Shown: positions 1-9,348, counted from the first letter of the stretch. The stretch is 58,093 nucleotides of DNA from an uncultured Bacteroidota bacterium (GCA_902515405.1 CABXUS010000007.1:1-58093); one strand, 5' to 3'. Program-made: numbers and translations. Notes: generated from the letters alone by a model not told the origin.

Positions 1-577
1 ATTTTTCTCTAATGTATTTGTGCATTTCCTGAGCTTGATTTGGGGTTGCTGAGAGACCTGTTCCAATTGCCCAGACTGGCTCGTAAGCAATTATTAACTT
101 ATTTGGGTCAATATTTTCTAATTGAAAAACAGTTTTATTTAATTGATCTTCAATCACAATAAATTGTTCTTCAGAGTTTCTTGCATCAATATCTTCGCCA
201 ATACAAAAAAATACTTGAAAATTGTTTTTAAAACATAATTTCAATTTATTCAAAAGCATATTATTATCTTCTTTGAATATTGTTCTTCTTTCTGAGTGAC
301 CTATAATAACGCTTTTAACATCTAGACTATCTAACATTCTGCATGAAACATCACCTGTAAAAGCACCCTCTATTTTGTGAGATACATTTTGAGCTAAAAC
401 TTTGATATTAGTTTTATCACATAATTTTATTGCGTCTTTTAAAAAGGGAAAAGATGGAGAAACATAAATCTCACAATTATTATCTAATTTTTTTTCTATA
501 ATTGAATTAATTAATCTCTGAGATTCAATCTCATCATTATTCATTTTCCAATTACCTGCAACTATTTTTTTTCTCAT
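1..577 (-). CDS. tpiA: Triosephosphate isomerase, partial (C-terminus beyond window)
   Basis: Interconverts dihydroxyacetone phosphate and glyceraldehyde 3-phosphate in glycolysis and gluconeogenesis. The first 192 residues are present. The substrate lysine is K11 in AGNWKMN, the electrophilic histidine H94 in IIGHSERR and the catalytic base E166 in AYEPVWAIGTG, followed by the start of the flexible loop. About 55 C-terminal residues lie outside the window. The start is the ATG at 577, right before the MRKKIVAGNW N-terminus usual for the family. It sits 2 bases after the permease stop codon, so it is probably co-transcribed with the permease and DUF1599 genes. Confidence 0.97.
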   Translation of the reverse strand, partial: MRKKIVAGNWKMNNDEIESQRLINSIIEKKLDNNCEIYVSPSFPFLKDAIKLCDKTNIKVLAQNVSHKIEGAFTGDVSCRMLDSLDVKSVIIGHSERRTIFKEDNNMLLNKLKLCFKNNFQVFFCIGEDIDARNSEEQFIVIEDQLNKTVFQLENIDPNKLIIAYEPVWAIGTGLSATPNQAQEMHKYIREK

Positions 578-579
578 AA

Positions 580-1632
580 TTATGTTATTCTTGGATCAAG
601 TATTTTATATATATAATCAACAAATATATTAATCATTATAAAAGAAAAACTAATTACAATCACAGAACCAATAATAACAGGAACATCCAGGAGATTTAAA
701 GAATTAACAATTTCTCTGCCTAATCCATTCCATCCAAAAATATACTCAACGAAAACTGAACCGGCTAAAAGACTTGCAAACCATCCTGATAATGCAGTAA
801 TTACTGGATTTAAAGAGTTTTTAATACAATGATTAAGAATTACTTTAGTCTTTGACAAGCCTTTAGAATAAGCTGTTATAACATAATTTTTGTTTAAGGT
901 TTCTATTAACGAGTTTCTCATCATCATACTAATCACAGCAATCGGCCTAATTCCTAACACAACTGATGGAAGTATTAAGTTTTTTAATACCAATCTATAT
1001 TCATTACCAAAATCATCTAACTCGAATAAACTTCCAGTCATATTAAGATTAGTATAGTCAGCCAAAAGAAAACCAAAAATCCAGGCAAAAATGATTGAAC
1101 TTAAAAATGATGGCATACTCATACCAAATGTACTTAACAATTGAATAAAATTATCTATAAAGGTTTCTTTATAAAGAGCAGAAATGATTCCAAAAAACAA
1201 ACCAATGATTGTTGCAATTAAAATTGCAGAAACAGCTAAAACAATTGTATTTGGAAAAGTATTCGAAATAATTGTGGAAACTTTTACCCCCCTTCTTTGG
1301 TATGATTCTCTCAAGTAAGGTAATTTTAAAACTAAAAATGAATATTTAAATTCAATTAACTCTAAAGCTGAATATTTATTCTTTGAAAAAAAAGTAATTT
1401 TCTTTTGGTTTTTTGAGTGTAATGAAATTACTGATAAATCATTTAGATAATATAAATATTGTTTGAGGATAGGTTCATTAAATCCATATTTCTCTTTAAT
1501 AACTTTTAACTGTTCTTTATTTTCATTCTGATCCAACATCATTCTGGCTGGGTCACCAGGAAGGACTTGAAATAAAAAAAATATTACTGTAACTACTCCA
1601 AATAAAGTAAAAATAATATTTAAAAATTTCAT
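580..1632 (-). CDS. ABC transporter permease, OppB/DppB-like
   Basis: Inner-membrane permease of the binding-protein-dependent oligopeptide type (350 aa). An N-terminal membrane anchor is followed by the family motif FQVLPGDPARMM near residues 22-33. A hydrophilic periplasmic stretch covers about residues 35-120, then come five further membrane segments. The cytoplasmic loop that contacts the ATPase is around 235-260 (MMRNSLIETLNKNYVITAY). No ATP-binding protein, second permease or binding protein is beside it, so the substrate cannot be inferred. It lies 5 bases after DUF1599 and 2 bases before tpiA on the same strand, which suggests one transcript. Confidence 0.88.
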   Translation of the reverse strand: MKFLNIIFTLFGVVTVIFFLFQVLPGDPARMMLDQNENKEQLKVIKEKYGFNEPILKQYLYYLNDLSVISLHSKNQKKITFFSKNKYSALELIEFKYSFLVLKLPYLRESYQRRGVKVSTIISNTFPNTIVLAVSAILIATIIGLFFGIISALYKETFIDNFIQLLSTFGMSMPSFLSSIIFAWIFGFLLADYTNLNMTGSLFELDDFGNEYRLVLKNLILPSVVLGIRPIAVISMMMRNSLIETLNKNYVITAYSKGLSKTKVILNHCIKNSLNPVITALSGWFASLLAGSVFVEYIFGWNGLGREIVNSLNLLDVPVIIGSVIVISFSFIMINIFVDYIYKILDPRIT

Positions 1633-1637
1633 CTTAT

Positions 1638-2174
1638 TTATTGATTAATAAGAATCAAAGCAAATACAGAATAGTTAATTATATCTTGATAATTTGCATC
1701 AATACCTTCACTTACTAGAGTTTCACCGTTGTTGTCCTCAATTTGTTTAACCCTTAATAATTTTTGAATTATCAAATCAGTAAGTGAACTAATTCTCATT
1801 TCTCTCCATGCTTCACCATAATCATGATTCTTATCTTTCATTAGATCTTTAACAATAGCTACATGTTTATTGTAATTTTTAATAGAATCATTGTAATTCA
1901 TGTCAGGTTCATCAACGATACCCAAATCAATTTGAACTAAAGACATAATTGAATAATTTATTATTCCAATAAATTCAGATGCTTGACTTTCATTAATCTT
2001 ACTAGTTTTTTTTGTTTGTAAACTTCTTATTCTTTGAGCTTTAATATAAATTTGGTCAGTTAAAGATGGTAATCTTAAAATCCTCCAAGCACTTCCGTAA
2101 TCCTTCATTTTAGCTGAAAAAACTTCAATACATTTTAAAATTATTGAATCAAACTGTTTCTCTGTTGTTGTCAC
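1638..2174 (-). CDS. DUF1599 domain protein
   Basis: Function unknown. The protein carries two related halves, each with a conserved DYGxAWRxxRxxSLTD-type motif (KDYGSAWRILRLPSLTD near the start, HDYGEAWREMRISSLTD about 100 residues later), so it looks like an internal duplication of the DUF1599 unit. I take the start as GTG at 2174, giving 178 aa beginning VTTTEKQFDS. The longer reading from ATG 2225 adds 17 residues unlike the family and would run to within two bases of the divergent folP start. It is first in a probable DUF1599-permease-tpiA operon. Confidence 0.8.
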   Translation of the reverse strand: MTTTEKQFDSIILKCIEVFSAKMKDYGSAWRILRLPSLTDQIYIKAQRIRSLQTKKTSKINESQASEFIGIINYSIMSLVQIDLGIVDEPDMNYNDSIKNYNKHVAIVKDLMKDKNHDYGEAWREMRISSLTDLIIQKLLRVKQIEDNNGETLVSEGIDANYQDIINYSVFALILINQ

Positions 2175-2197
2175 AATAGTTATTTTATGTAAATTTC
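2168..2197 (+). promoter_or_regulatory. Possible folP promoter
   Basis: TTG at 2168-2170, a 19-base spacer and TAAATTTC at 2190-2197 resemble the Bacteroidota consensus TTTG-N19-TAnnTTTG with the last G changed. It would initiate about 25 bases before folP and overlaps the GTG start of the divergent DUF1599 gene. This is a pattern match only. Confidence 0.3.
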
Positions 2198-2227
2198 GGC
2201 TAAAATTAAGTAATAAACTAATCAAAA

Positions 2228-3061
2228 ATGAATATTAATATTCGTGGAAATCTTTATGATTTTTCATCGCCTAAAGTCATGGGGATTTTAAATATAACAC
2301 CTGATTCATTTTATGACGGAGGTAAGTTTAAAGACAATCAGAAAATAAAAAACCATATTAATAAAATGATTAATGATGGTATGGATATTCTTGATATTGG
2401 AGGATATAGTTCGAGACCGGGAGCAAGTGGGGTTTCAATTTCTGAGGAGTTAGAGAGAGTAATTCCAACTCTAATTTTTATAAAAAAAAATTTTAAAAAT
2501 TTAATCGTCTCGATTGATACTTTTCGTTCAGAAGTGGCTAAAGCTTCTCTAATTGAAGGAGCAGATATAATTAATGATATTAGTGCTGGAGTCTTTGATT
2601 CAAAAATGATGGATGTTATATCAAAATTTAATTGTCCATATATTTTAATGCATATGAAAGGAAATCCCAGAAATATGCAAAACTCACCTACTTATAAACA
2701 TCCAGCTGTAGAAATTATTCAATTTCTTGCTGAAAGAATTAAAGTAGCAAGAAAAAAAAATATTGTTGATATAATAGTTGATCCAGGCTTCGGCTTCGGA
2801 AAAACTGTAGAGCATAACTTCGATATCTTAAATAATCTTGAAAATTTTAAAGGTTTGGATGCTCCTTTATTAGCTGGGTTTTCAAGAAAATCAATGATTT
2901 TTAAAACCCTTAAAACAACCAGCGAGGAAGCATTAAATGGAACATCAAGTCTTAATACTATCGCATTAATGAAAGGAGCAAATATTTTAAGAGTACACGA
3001 TGTTAAAGAAGCTAAAGAGTGTATTATTTTATATGAAAAAACAATTAATAGTCTATTTTAA
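2228..3061 (+). CDS. folP: Dihydropteroate synthase
   Basis: Condenses 6-hydroxymethyl-dihydropterin diphosphate with p-aminobenzoate in folate synthesis; the sulfonamide target. At 277 aa it is full length. Visible motifs are MGILNITPDSFYDGG (about 18-32), DIGGYSSRPGA (about 56-66), SIDTFRSEVA, NDISAG, MHMKGNP, DPGFGFGK, GFSRKS and the C-terminal RVHDV that binds the diphosphate. It starts at ATG 2228, head to head with DUF1599, and is followed 16 bases later by cdaA. In flavobacteria folP and the diadenylate cyclase gene are typical neighbours. A pabC-like gene lies at 48.1-48.9 kb. Confidence 0.97.
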   Translation: MNINIRGNLYDFSSPKVMGILNITPDSFYDGGKFKDNQKIKNHINKMINDGMDILDIGGYSSRPGASGVSISEELERVIPTLIFIKKNFKNLIVSIDTFRSEVAKASLIEGADIINDISAGVFDSKMMDVISKFNCPYILMHMKGNPRNMQNSPTYKHPAVEIIQFLAERIKVARKKNIVDIIVDPGFGFGKTVEHNFDILNNLENFKGLDAPLLAGFSRKSMIFKTLKTTSEEALNGTSSLNTIALMKGANILRVHDVKEAKECIILYEKTINSLF

Positions 3062-3077
3062 CTAATTTTATAATACT

Positions 3078-3866
3078 TTGGAAATTCTTGACTTAATAAA
3101 ATCCACAATTCTACCAATCATTGATGTTATTTTAGTCGCTATAATGCTTTATTATGCATATAAGCTCGTAAGAGGAACAGCAGCTATAATAGTTTTTAGA
3201 GGATTTGTAATTATATATATTATATGGTGGATAACTGATCTTTTAAATATGAATATTTTAAGTAGTATTTTAGGTGGTTTTATTGGAGTTGGTGTTTTTG
3301 CAATAATTATTGTTTTTCAACAAGAACTCAGGAAGTTTTTACTTTTACTTGGATCTTCAAGATTCACAAATAACAAATCTTTTTGGAAAAGATTTAATTT
3401 ATTTTTTAAGATAAATGATGAACAAACCAAACTAGATGTAGATGATTTTATTGTTGCTTGTAATAAATTAAAAAAAAATAAAACAGGTGCAATTTTTGTG
3501 TTTGAAAGAAATAATAATTTAGACTTTATTAAAGAAGATGGGGATACTATTAATGCTGAATTATCTCTTCCAATAATTGAAAGTGTTTTTTATAAAAACA
3601 GCCCCTTGCATGATGGAGCGGCAATTGTAGTTGGTAATGTTATTGTTGCAACCAGAGTGACTCTTCCGATTTCAAAAAACAGAAATATTAAAAAGTCTTT
3701 AGGTTTAAGACATAAAGCTGGGATTGGAATAACAGAGGAATCAGATGCCATATCAATAGTAATCTCTGAAGAAACAGGTAAATTATCGTATATAAAAAAT
3801 GGTAAAATATGTAATTATAAAAATGATGAAGAACTTAAGGATTTAATTTCAAATGACCTTCTTTAA
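3078..3866 (+). CDS. cdaA: Diadenylate cyclase (CdaA/DisA_N family)
   Basis: Makes the second messenger cyclic di-AMP from two ATP at the inner membrane. The N-terminal 85 residues hold three membrane segments; the DisA_N catalytic domain follows. Active-site motifs are the DGA triplet at residues 179-181 (SPLHDGAAIV) and the ATP-binding motif at 211-213, which reads RHK where the family has RHR. The start is TTG at 3078; it matches the expected family N-terminus and no in-frame ATG lies nearby. The last 18 bases overlap the convergent ABC exporter gene. Confidence 0.93.
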   Translation: MEILDLIKSTILPIIDVILVAIMLYYAYKLVRGTAAIIVFRGFVIIYIIWWITDLLNMNILSSILGGFIGVGVFAIIIVFQQELRKFLLLLGSSRFTNNKSFWKRFNLFFKINDEQTKLDVDDFIVACNKLKKNKTGAIFVFERNNNLDFIKEDGDTINAELSLPIIESVFYKNSPLHDGAAIVVGNVIVATRVTLPISKNRNIKKSLGLRHKAGIGITEESDAISIVISEETGKLSYIKNGKICNYKNDEELKDLISNDLL

Positions 3867-5621
3867 ATTTTCAGATTCTTTAAACTGATATTCAAACAAC
3901 TTCTTATAATAACCTCTGTTAATATTTATCAATTCTTGATGAGTTCCAACCTCCTTTATTTCACCATTTTCGAGATAGATTATTTTGTCTGCATTAAGTA
4001 TCGTAGATAACCTGTGCGCAATTATAATGGAAGTTTTATCGGCGATAATTTTATTGGTAGCATATTGAATTAATTGTTCAGTTTTTGAATCAATTGAAGA
4101 TGTAGCTTCATCTAAAATTAAAATCTTAGGATTCGAAACATAAGCTCTTAAAAATGAAATTAGTTGCCTCTGCCCTTCTGACAACATTACTCCCCTCTCC
4201 TTGACGTTGTAATCAAATCCGCCAGGTAATTTTTTTACAAAATCAAATATACCAATCTCTTTTGCAGCATTTTCAACTTCAGTTCTGGATATTGATTTAT
4301 TAAAAAGAGAAATATTATTATAAATGGAATCTGCAAAAAGAAAAATATCCTGAGAAACTAAAGAAACTTGAGACCTTAAATTTTTTAATGAAAACTTTTT
4401 TATGTCAGTTCCATCTATAATTATTTTACCATTATTTAAATCATAAAATCTTAAAATAAGTTTTATAATCGTTGATTTTCCTGATCCAGTAGGACCTACA
4501 ATTGCTACTTTTTCTCCAGGCTCTATTTTAATAGAAATATTCTTTAATACATTATTGTTTTTTATATAAGAAAAAGTTGCTTTTTCAAAAACTATTTTTC
4601 CAATAATTGTCTTTGATTTGTTTGAATGAAAATCCTTTACAAATTCATTTGTATCCAAAATATTAAAAACTCTATTTGCAGCAACCATTCCCATCTGAAG
4701 AGTGTTAAATTTATCAGCTATTTGTCTTAATGGTCTAAAAAGCATCTGAGATAACTGAATAAACAAAAAGACAGTACCTAAAGTAATTGAGTTTTTAACT
4801 CCAATATTATTAAATCCTGCATACCATACAATTAAACCAATAGTTATTGATGTAGATATTTCAGCAATTGGAAAAAAAATTGAATTGTACCATACTGTTT
4901 TTAACCATGCTACTTTATGTCTTTCATTTATTTTTTTAAAATTTTCATATTCTATTTTTTGTCTATTAAAAATTTGTATTTCTTTCATTCCAGACAATCT
5001 TTCCTGAACAAAAGAATTTAAATTAGCAACCTCATTTCTTACATTATTAAATGCTACTTTCATAGCCATTTGAAACAATCTTGTAGCTATTATAATGAAT
5101 GGAAGAATTAAAAATATAATGAGAGATAATTTTATACTTAAAATTACCATTACAGTTAAAACTGAAAACATTAAAATTAAATCAGCTAAAATCATAAATA
5201 GTCCTTGACTAAAAATACTAGCAATAGTTTCCATGTCATTGACGGTTCTAGTAACTAATCTTCCTATAGACGATTTATTGTAATATGACATTCTAAACGA
5301 AATTATTTTAGAGAATAATTTTGTTCTAATATCAAATACAACTTTTTGACCTAATAAATTAGTAAAATAAACAAATAGAAATTGAAACAGAACTTGAAAA
5401 AGAAGAACAGCAATCATTATATAAATAATAGTAATTAAACCATTGAAATTCTTTAATGTTATGTGATCATCAACAGCAATCTTTAATAAATATTGATTGA
5501 ATATTGAAAAAAAGGAAATTAATATAGCTGCTAGGGAGACAAAAATAAAATTAAACTTATATGGCTTTACATATTTAATTAGCCTAGCAAACAATTTGAA
5601 ATTAAATTTTTTCTTATCCAT
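3849..5621 (-). CDS. ABC exporter, fused permease and ATPase (MsbA-like)
   Basis: A 590-residue half-transporter expected to work as a homodimer in the inner membrane. About six membrane helices lie in residues 20-310. The ATPase domain has Walker A GPTGSGKST at 376-384, the signature LSEGQRQ near 485, Walker B ILILDEATSSID just after, and the switch histidine in IIAHRLST. It resembles lipid or multidrug exporters (MsbA/BmrA type), but the substrate cannot be read from sequence. Its start overlaps the end of truA by 8 bases, so both are probably co-transcribed. Its 3' end overlaps cdaA by 18 bases. Confidence 0.92.
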   Translation of the reverse strand: MDKKKFNFKLFARLIKYVKPYKFNFIFVSLAAILISFFSIFNQYLLKIAVDDHITLKNFNGLITIIYIMIAVLLFQVLFQFLFVYFTNLLGQKVVFDIRTKLFSKIISFRMSYYNKSSIGRLVTRTVNDMETIASIFSQGLFMILADLILMFSVLTVMVILSIKLSLIIFLILPFIIIATRLFQMAMKVAFNNVRNEVANLNSFVQERLSGMKEIQIFNRQKIEYENFKKINERHKVAWLKTVWYNSIFFPIAEISTSITIGLIVWYAGFNNIGVKNSITLGTVFLFIQLSQMLFRPLRQIADKFNTLQMGMVAANRVFNILDTNEFVKDFHSNKSKTIIGKIVFEKATFSYIKNNNVLKNISIKIEPGEKVAIVGPTGSGKSTIIKLILRFYDLNNGKIIIDGTDIKKFSLKNLRSQVSLVSQDIFLFADSIYNNISLFNKSISRTEVENAAKEIGIFDFVKKLPGGFDYNVKERGVMLSEGQRQLISFLRAYVSNPKILILDEATSSIDSKTEQLIQYATNKIIADKTSIIIAHRLSTILNADKIIYLENGEIKEVGTHQELININRGYYKKLFEYQFKESENLKKVI

Positions 5622-6369
5622 TCTTTAAAATTTCAACCCAATTATATTCAATTTTTTTTAAAAAAAGTGCATGCGCGGGAACAGAATAACCTGCCAATTT
5701 TCTGTCTCTTTTTTTAACTATTGATTCAAATTCTTCTAGAGAAATTTTATCTAAACCAACTTCAATTAATGTACCAACAATTGATCTAACCATATTTCTT
5801 AAAAATCTATCTGCTTTTATTTTAAAAACAAAGGTTTCATTTATTATTTCCCATTTAGCATATAAAATATTACAGTTATAAGTTTTTACATCACTTTTTG
5901 ATTTCGAGAAACATTTAAAGTCATTATAATCCAAGAGAATATCAGAGCATAAATTCATTTTTTTTAAATCTAAATTATTCTTAAAAAAATAAATTTTATT
6001 TATTTGAAAAGGGTTTTTCTTGTTTGTAATATAATATTCATAAGATCTTGAAATAGCATCAAATCTTGCATGTGCATCATTTTTAACCATTATTAAGTCA
6101 TTTATCACAATTTTTTTAGGCAAGAAAGAATTGAGCTTGTAAATAAGCTCATTACTATTAATTATTTTAGAATTAAAATCAAAGTGTGCAAACATTTGAT
6201 TAGCATGAACACCTGAATCAGTTCTACCTGCACCAATTAATTTTATTTTTGAGTTAAGGATTTTAGACATACAGTTTTCTAAAACTTCTTGAATCGTAAT
6301 AGCATTTGGCTGTATTTGCCATCCATGGTAACCGGTTCCTAAATACGAAATTTCAATAAAATATCTCAA
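5614..6369 (-). CDS. truA: tRNA pseudouridine synthase A
   Basis: Converts uridines 38-40 of the tRNA anticodon arm to pseudouridine. 251 aa, normal length. The catalytic aspartate is in AGRTDSGVHA near residue 53, preceded by the family N-terminal pattern YLGTGYHGWQ. The RNA-binding region includes RFLRNMVRSIVGTL near residue 190. The start is the ATG at 6369. It is divergent from the yfcE gene with 52 bases between them, and it runs into the ABC exporter gene with an 8-base overlap. Confidence 0.97.
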   Translation of the reverse strand: MRYFIEISYLGTGYHGWQIQPNAITIQEVLENCMSKILNSKIKLIGAGRTDSGVHANQMFAHFDFNSKIINSNELIYKLNSFLPKKIVINDLIMVKNDAHARFDAISRSYEYYITNKKNPFQINKIYFFKNNLDLKKMNLCSDILLDYNDFKCFSKSKSDVKTYNCNILYAKWEIINETFVFKIKADRFLRNMVRSIVGTLIEVGLDKISLEEFESIVKKRDRKLAGYSVPAHALFLKKIEYNWVEILKNG

Positions 6370-6421
6370 TTAAAGCCTAGATTTGTAAATTATCAAAGAT
6401 AAGTAATAACAATATAAACAA

Positions 6422-6928
6422 TTGAAAAAAATTCTTCTTATATCAGATACTCATGGATACATTGATGATGTTATTTTAAAGTATGCAAAAAAAGCTGATT
6501 TAGTTATTCATGCTGGTGACATTGGTGATATTAATGTAATTGATAGCTTATCAAAAGTGTCAAACCTAAGAGCAGTTTATGGCAATATCGATAGTGCTGA
6601 AATCAGGTCAATTACAAATGAAAATGAGCTATTAAATATTGAGGGATTTAAAATATTAACAACTCATATTGCAGGGAAACAACCAAACTATAACTCCAGA
6701 ATAAAAAAAATAATTAAAAAAGAATATCCAGATATACTAATTTATGGTCATTCTCATATTCTAAAAGTAGAAAATGATAAAAAGAATAATATACTATGTA
6801 TCAATCCTGGTGCTGCTGGAAAGCATGGTTTTCATAAGAAAAGAACTATGATAAGGTTTAATTTAAACAAAAAAAAGATTGAAAATATGGAGATTGTAGA
6901 GTTGGGTAACAGGTTAAGCCTATCTTAA
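6422..6928 (+). CDS. YfcE/MJ0936-family metallophosphoesterase
   Basis: Predicted cytoplasmic phosphodiesterase with a two-metal site. All family motifs are present in 168 aa: SDTHGY (about 8-13), HAGDIGD (about 31-37), YGNID (about 54-58), TTHIAG and YGHSH. Physiological substrate unknown. The start is TTG at 6422, immediately before the expected N-terminus KKILLISDTHG. Its last 9 bases overlap the convergent DUF4293 gene. Confidence 0.9.
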   Translation: MKKILLISDTHGYIDDVILKYAKKADLVIHAGDIGDINVIDSLSKVSNLRAVYGNIDSAEIRSITNENELLNIEGFKILTTHIAGKQPNYNSRIKKIIKKEYPDILIYGHSHILKVENDKKNNILCINPGAAGKHGFHKKRTMIRFNLNKKKIENMEIVELGNRLSLS

Positions 6929-7324
6929 TCTGTTGGATGAATCAATAATTGACTTATCCTTACTAATTGCCTTGTGTGATAAATAAACCAAAATAAAAGA
7001 AATAATAAAATAGAAAAGACCTAAATCTTTTAGTGATTGACTTATTAATCTCTGATCAAAAAAATTGAACAATCCATAAATCAAAATGAATCCAACAAGT
7101 TTTAATATTATAAGTTGAATTTTTTGATATCTAAATAAAAAAATATTTAATAATATTAAAGATGAAATGATTTCAGAAAAATAGTATTCATTCAAATATA
7201 TTCTAAAGTGACCAAAGTAATTTTCTGAGTTTGACATGTATGAATGACTGTTAATTGAAAAAATTAAAAACAAATTTATTGTTAAGATTATTAACATATA
7301 AAGGGATTGAATTCTTTGTATCAC
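6920..7324 (-). CDS. DUF4293 family membrane protein
   Basis: Function unknown. A 134-residue protein with four predicted membrane segments (about 9-25, 52-66, 70-88, 100-117) separated by short polar loops. It begins with the MIQRIQSLYMLI sequence characteristic of the Bacteroidota-only DUF4293 family, which commonly lies next to rho, as here. It is divergent from rho with a 114-base gap that holds the rho promoter, and it overlaps the end of the yfcE gene. Confidence 0.85.
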   Translation of the reverse strand: MIQRIQSLYMLIILTINLFLIFSINSHSYMSNSENYFGHFRIYLNEYYFSEIISSLILLNIFLFRYQKIQLIILKLVGFILIYGLFNFFDQRLISQSLKDLGLFYFIISFILVYLSHKAISKDKSIIDSSNRLR

Positions 7325-7379
7325 ACTAAAAAATTTTACAGATAAAAATATTGTTTTTTATCTATAAATAAAAATATTG

Positions 7380-7387
7380 TATATTTG
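7380..7387 (+). promoter_or_regulatory. Probable rho promoter -7 element
   Basis: TATATTTG followed by CA exactly fits the Bacteroidota TAnnTTTG element, about 51 bases upstream of the rho ATG. A TTG lies at 7351-7353, but the spacer of 26 bases is longer than the usual 19-20, so only the -7 element is convincing. The leader of about 45 bases is longer than those of the other promoters seen here. That would leave room for autoregulation of rho, though no structure is obvious. Confidence 0.45.
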
Positions 7388-7438
7388 CATTGCTATCAAA
7401 AAAAACTTTCCAGATAGCAAACATCACGATTTTAAATT

Positions 7439-8803
7439 ATGTCAGAGATAAAAGATTTAAACAAAAAAAAGATTTCAGAGCTAATTGTTATAGCTAAAGA
7501 ATTAGGAGTTGAATCTACTGGTAAAAAAGATGAAATAATTAAAAACATTATCGATTATCATCTAAAAAATGAAAATAAAAAGGATTTAATTAAGAAAGAT
7601 CCAATAAAAAAAGAGATTAAGAATAAACCTTTTGAAAGAAGTCATAATAAAGATGCAAGAAATCGATATAAAGCACCTGATTTTGAATTTGATGGAATTA
7701 TAGAATCTGAGGGTGTGCTTGATATTATGCAAGAAGGATATGGATTTTTAAGATCTTCAGACTATAATTATTTAAGTTCTCCGGATGATATTTATGTTTC
7801 ACAGTCTCAAGTAAGGCTATTTGGCTTAAAAACTGGTGATACTGTTTTGGGTCAAGTTAGACCTCCAAAAGAAGGGGAAAAATATTTTCCATTGATAAAA
7901 GTGAGTAAAATAAATGGACTTAGTCCAGATGTTGTTCGTGATAGAGTGTCTTTTCAACATTTAACACCATTATTCCCTGAAGAAAAGTTTAATATAGCTG
8001 ATAAAGAAAGTAGTATTTCAACTAGAATTATGGATCTTTTTTCTCCCATTGGTAAGGGACAAAGAGGTATGATTGTTTCTCAGCCTAAGACTGGAAAAAC
8101 AATGTTATTAAAAGATGTTGCAAATGCTATAGCAGCAAATCACCCAGAAGTATATCAAATTATACTACTTATTGATGAAAGACCTGAAGAAGTAACTGAT
8201 ATGCAAAGGAATGTAAAAGGTGAAGTAGTTGCATCCACATTTGATGAACCAGCTGATAGGCATGTAAGAGTAGCAAATATTGTTTTATCTAAAGCCAAAA
8301 GACTAGTAGAATGTGGTCATGATGTTGTTATTCTTTTAGATTCAATAACAAGATTAGCTAGAGCTTACAATACAGTTCAGCCCGCATCTGGAAAAATTTT
8401 AAGTGGTGGTGTTGATGCTAATGCCTTACATAAACCAAAAAGATTTTTTGGTGCCGCTAGAAATATTGAAGGTGGAGGTTCACTTTCAATAATAGCAACA
8501 GCTTTGACCGAAACTGGTTCAAAAATGGATGAAGTAATTTTTGAAGAATTCAAAGGAACTGGAAATATGGAACTTCAATTAGATAGAAGAATTTCTAACA
8601 GAAGAATTTTCCCAGCTATTGATTTAGTTTCATCAAGTACAAGAAGAGATGATCTACTATTAGATGAAAACACAGTTCAAAGGATGTGGATTATGAGAAA
8701 ATACCTAGCAGATATGAATCCAGTTGAAGCAATGGAATTTGTTGCTGATAAAATTAAAAAAACACTAAATAATGAAGAGTTTTTAATTTCTATGAACTCT
8801 TAG
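7439..8803 (+). CDS. rho: Transcription termination factor Rho
   Basis: Hexameric RNA-dependent ATPase that releases transcripts. 454 aa: an N-terminal Rho_N helical domain (about 5-42), a lysine-rich linker (43-80), a cold-shock-like RNA-binding domain (about 85-160) and the ATPase core. Walker A is [15 protein letters not shown] at 207-221 with the active K220; Walker B is [10 protein letters not shown] near 290-300. The linker is lysine-rich and fairly short, unlike the long inserts of many Bacteroidota Rho proteins. Its last 14 bases overlap rpsT, so its own transcript must end inside the neighbouring gene. Confidence 0.98.
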   Translation: MSEIKDLNKKKISELIVIAKELGVESTGKKDEIIKNIIDYHLKNENKKDLIKKDPIKKEIKNKPFERSHNKDARNRYKAPDFEFDGIIESEGVLDIMQEGYGFLRSSDYNYLSSPDDIYVSQSQVRLFGLKTGDTVLGQVRPPKEGEKYFPLIKVSKINGLSPDVVRDRVSFQHLTPLFPEEKFNIADKESSISTRIMDLFSPIGKGQRGMIVSQPKTGKTMLLKDVANAIAANHPEVYQIILLIDERPEEVTDMQRNVKGEVVASTFDEPADRHVRVANIVLSKAKRLVECGHDVVILLDSITRLARAYNTVQPASGKILSGGVDANALHKPKRFFGAARNIEGGGSLSIIATALTETGSKMDEVIFEEFKGTGNMELQLDRRISNRRIFPAIDLVSSSTRRDDLLLDENTVQRMWIMRKYLADMNPVEAMEFVADKIKKTLNNEEFLISMNS

Positions 8804-9092
8804 CTTTTGCTTTAACCTTACTTTTTGATGAACTTTTAGCCTTGAGTGAATTTACATGCTTGGAAAGCTTAGATTTTAAATTTGCAGACTTGTTCTTATG
8901 AATAATATTATTCTTAGCTAGCTTATCTAATAAAGAAGTAACATTAACTAGCAATTTTTCAGCCTCCTTCTTATTACTAGAGTCTTTTAATGTTTTTATA
9001 ACATTACGAGTTGTTTTATGTTGTAAACGGTTTTTTAAATTTCTAGTCTTCGTCTGTCTTATTCTTTTTAATGCTGATTTATGATTTGCCAT
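8790..9092 (-). CDS. rpsT: Ribosomal protein S20
   Basis: Small-subunit protein that binds 16S rRNA. 100 aa, very basic, beginning [13 protein letters not shown] as in the family, with the conserved helix pattern ending in a lysine/alanine/serine tail. The tail (about 15 residues of K, A and S) extends past the usual 87-88 aa. It is on the same strand as the upstream tRNA-Glu and proS, as in other flavobacteria. Its 3' end overlaps rho by 14 bases. Confidence 0.95.
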   Translation of the reverse strand: MANHKSALKRIRQTKTRNLKNRLQHKTTRNVIKTLKDSSNKKEAEKLLVNVTSLLDKLAKNNIIHKNKSANLKSKLSKHVNSLKAKSSSKSKVKAKAKSS

Positions 9093-9117
9093 AATTAATC
9101 TACTTTTTTAAGCCTCG

Positions 9118-9125
9118 CAAATATA
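9118..9125 (-). promoter_or_regulatory. Possible rpsT promoter -7 element
   Basis: On the minus strand this reads TATATTTG followed by CG, about 26 bases before the rpsT ATG. No TTTG is found 19-20 bases further upstream, so it is a partial match. rpsT may instead be read through from the tRNA-Glu promoter. Confidence 0.35.
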
Positions 9126-9229
9126 ATAGTTTTTTATTTACAATTAAAAACTTTAAATCATGTAAAATATTTTAAATTAAAAAATTGAATGTAAGTAAAT
9201 GATAAGTTTTATAGTTTTAAAAAAAGTAG

Positions 9230-9301
9230 TAGCCCGTAGGGGAATCGAACCCCTCTTACCAGGATGAAAACCTGGCGTCCTAGCCGATAGACGAACGGGC
9301 C
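9230..9301 (-). tRNA. tRNA-Glu (anticodon TTC)
   Basis: A 72-base cloverleaf read from the minus strand. The acceptor GGCCCGT pairs with ACGGGCT, the anticodon stem CCAGG/CCTGG holds a loop with TTC, and the T-arm is GGGG-TTCGATT-CCCC. The discriminator is A and CCA is not encoded. The gene is followed by a run of seven T that may help end transcription. It lies between proS and rpsT on the same strand. Confidence 0.97.
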
Positions 9302-9317
9302 AGAAAAATTAACCGTG

Positions 9318-9348
9318 CAAATTTATACAAAGCAAATAAAAATCCAAA
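9318..9348 (-). promoter_or_regulatory. Promoter of tRNA-Glu
   Basis: Read on the minus strand: TTTG (9348-9345), a 19-base spacer and TAAATTTG (9325-9318). This is a full match to the Bacteroidota housekeeping promoter, placed 16 bases before the mature tRNA 5' end. It lies just downstream of the proS stop codon. Confidence 0.6.

Noticed and set aside
2175-2225. Longer DUF1599 N-terminus starting at ATG 2225
   Set aside because: The extra 17 residues do not resemble the family and would leave only two bases to the divergent folP start.
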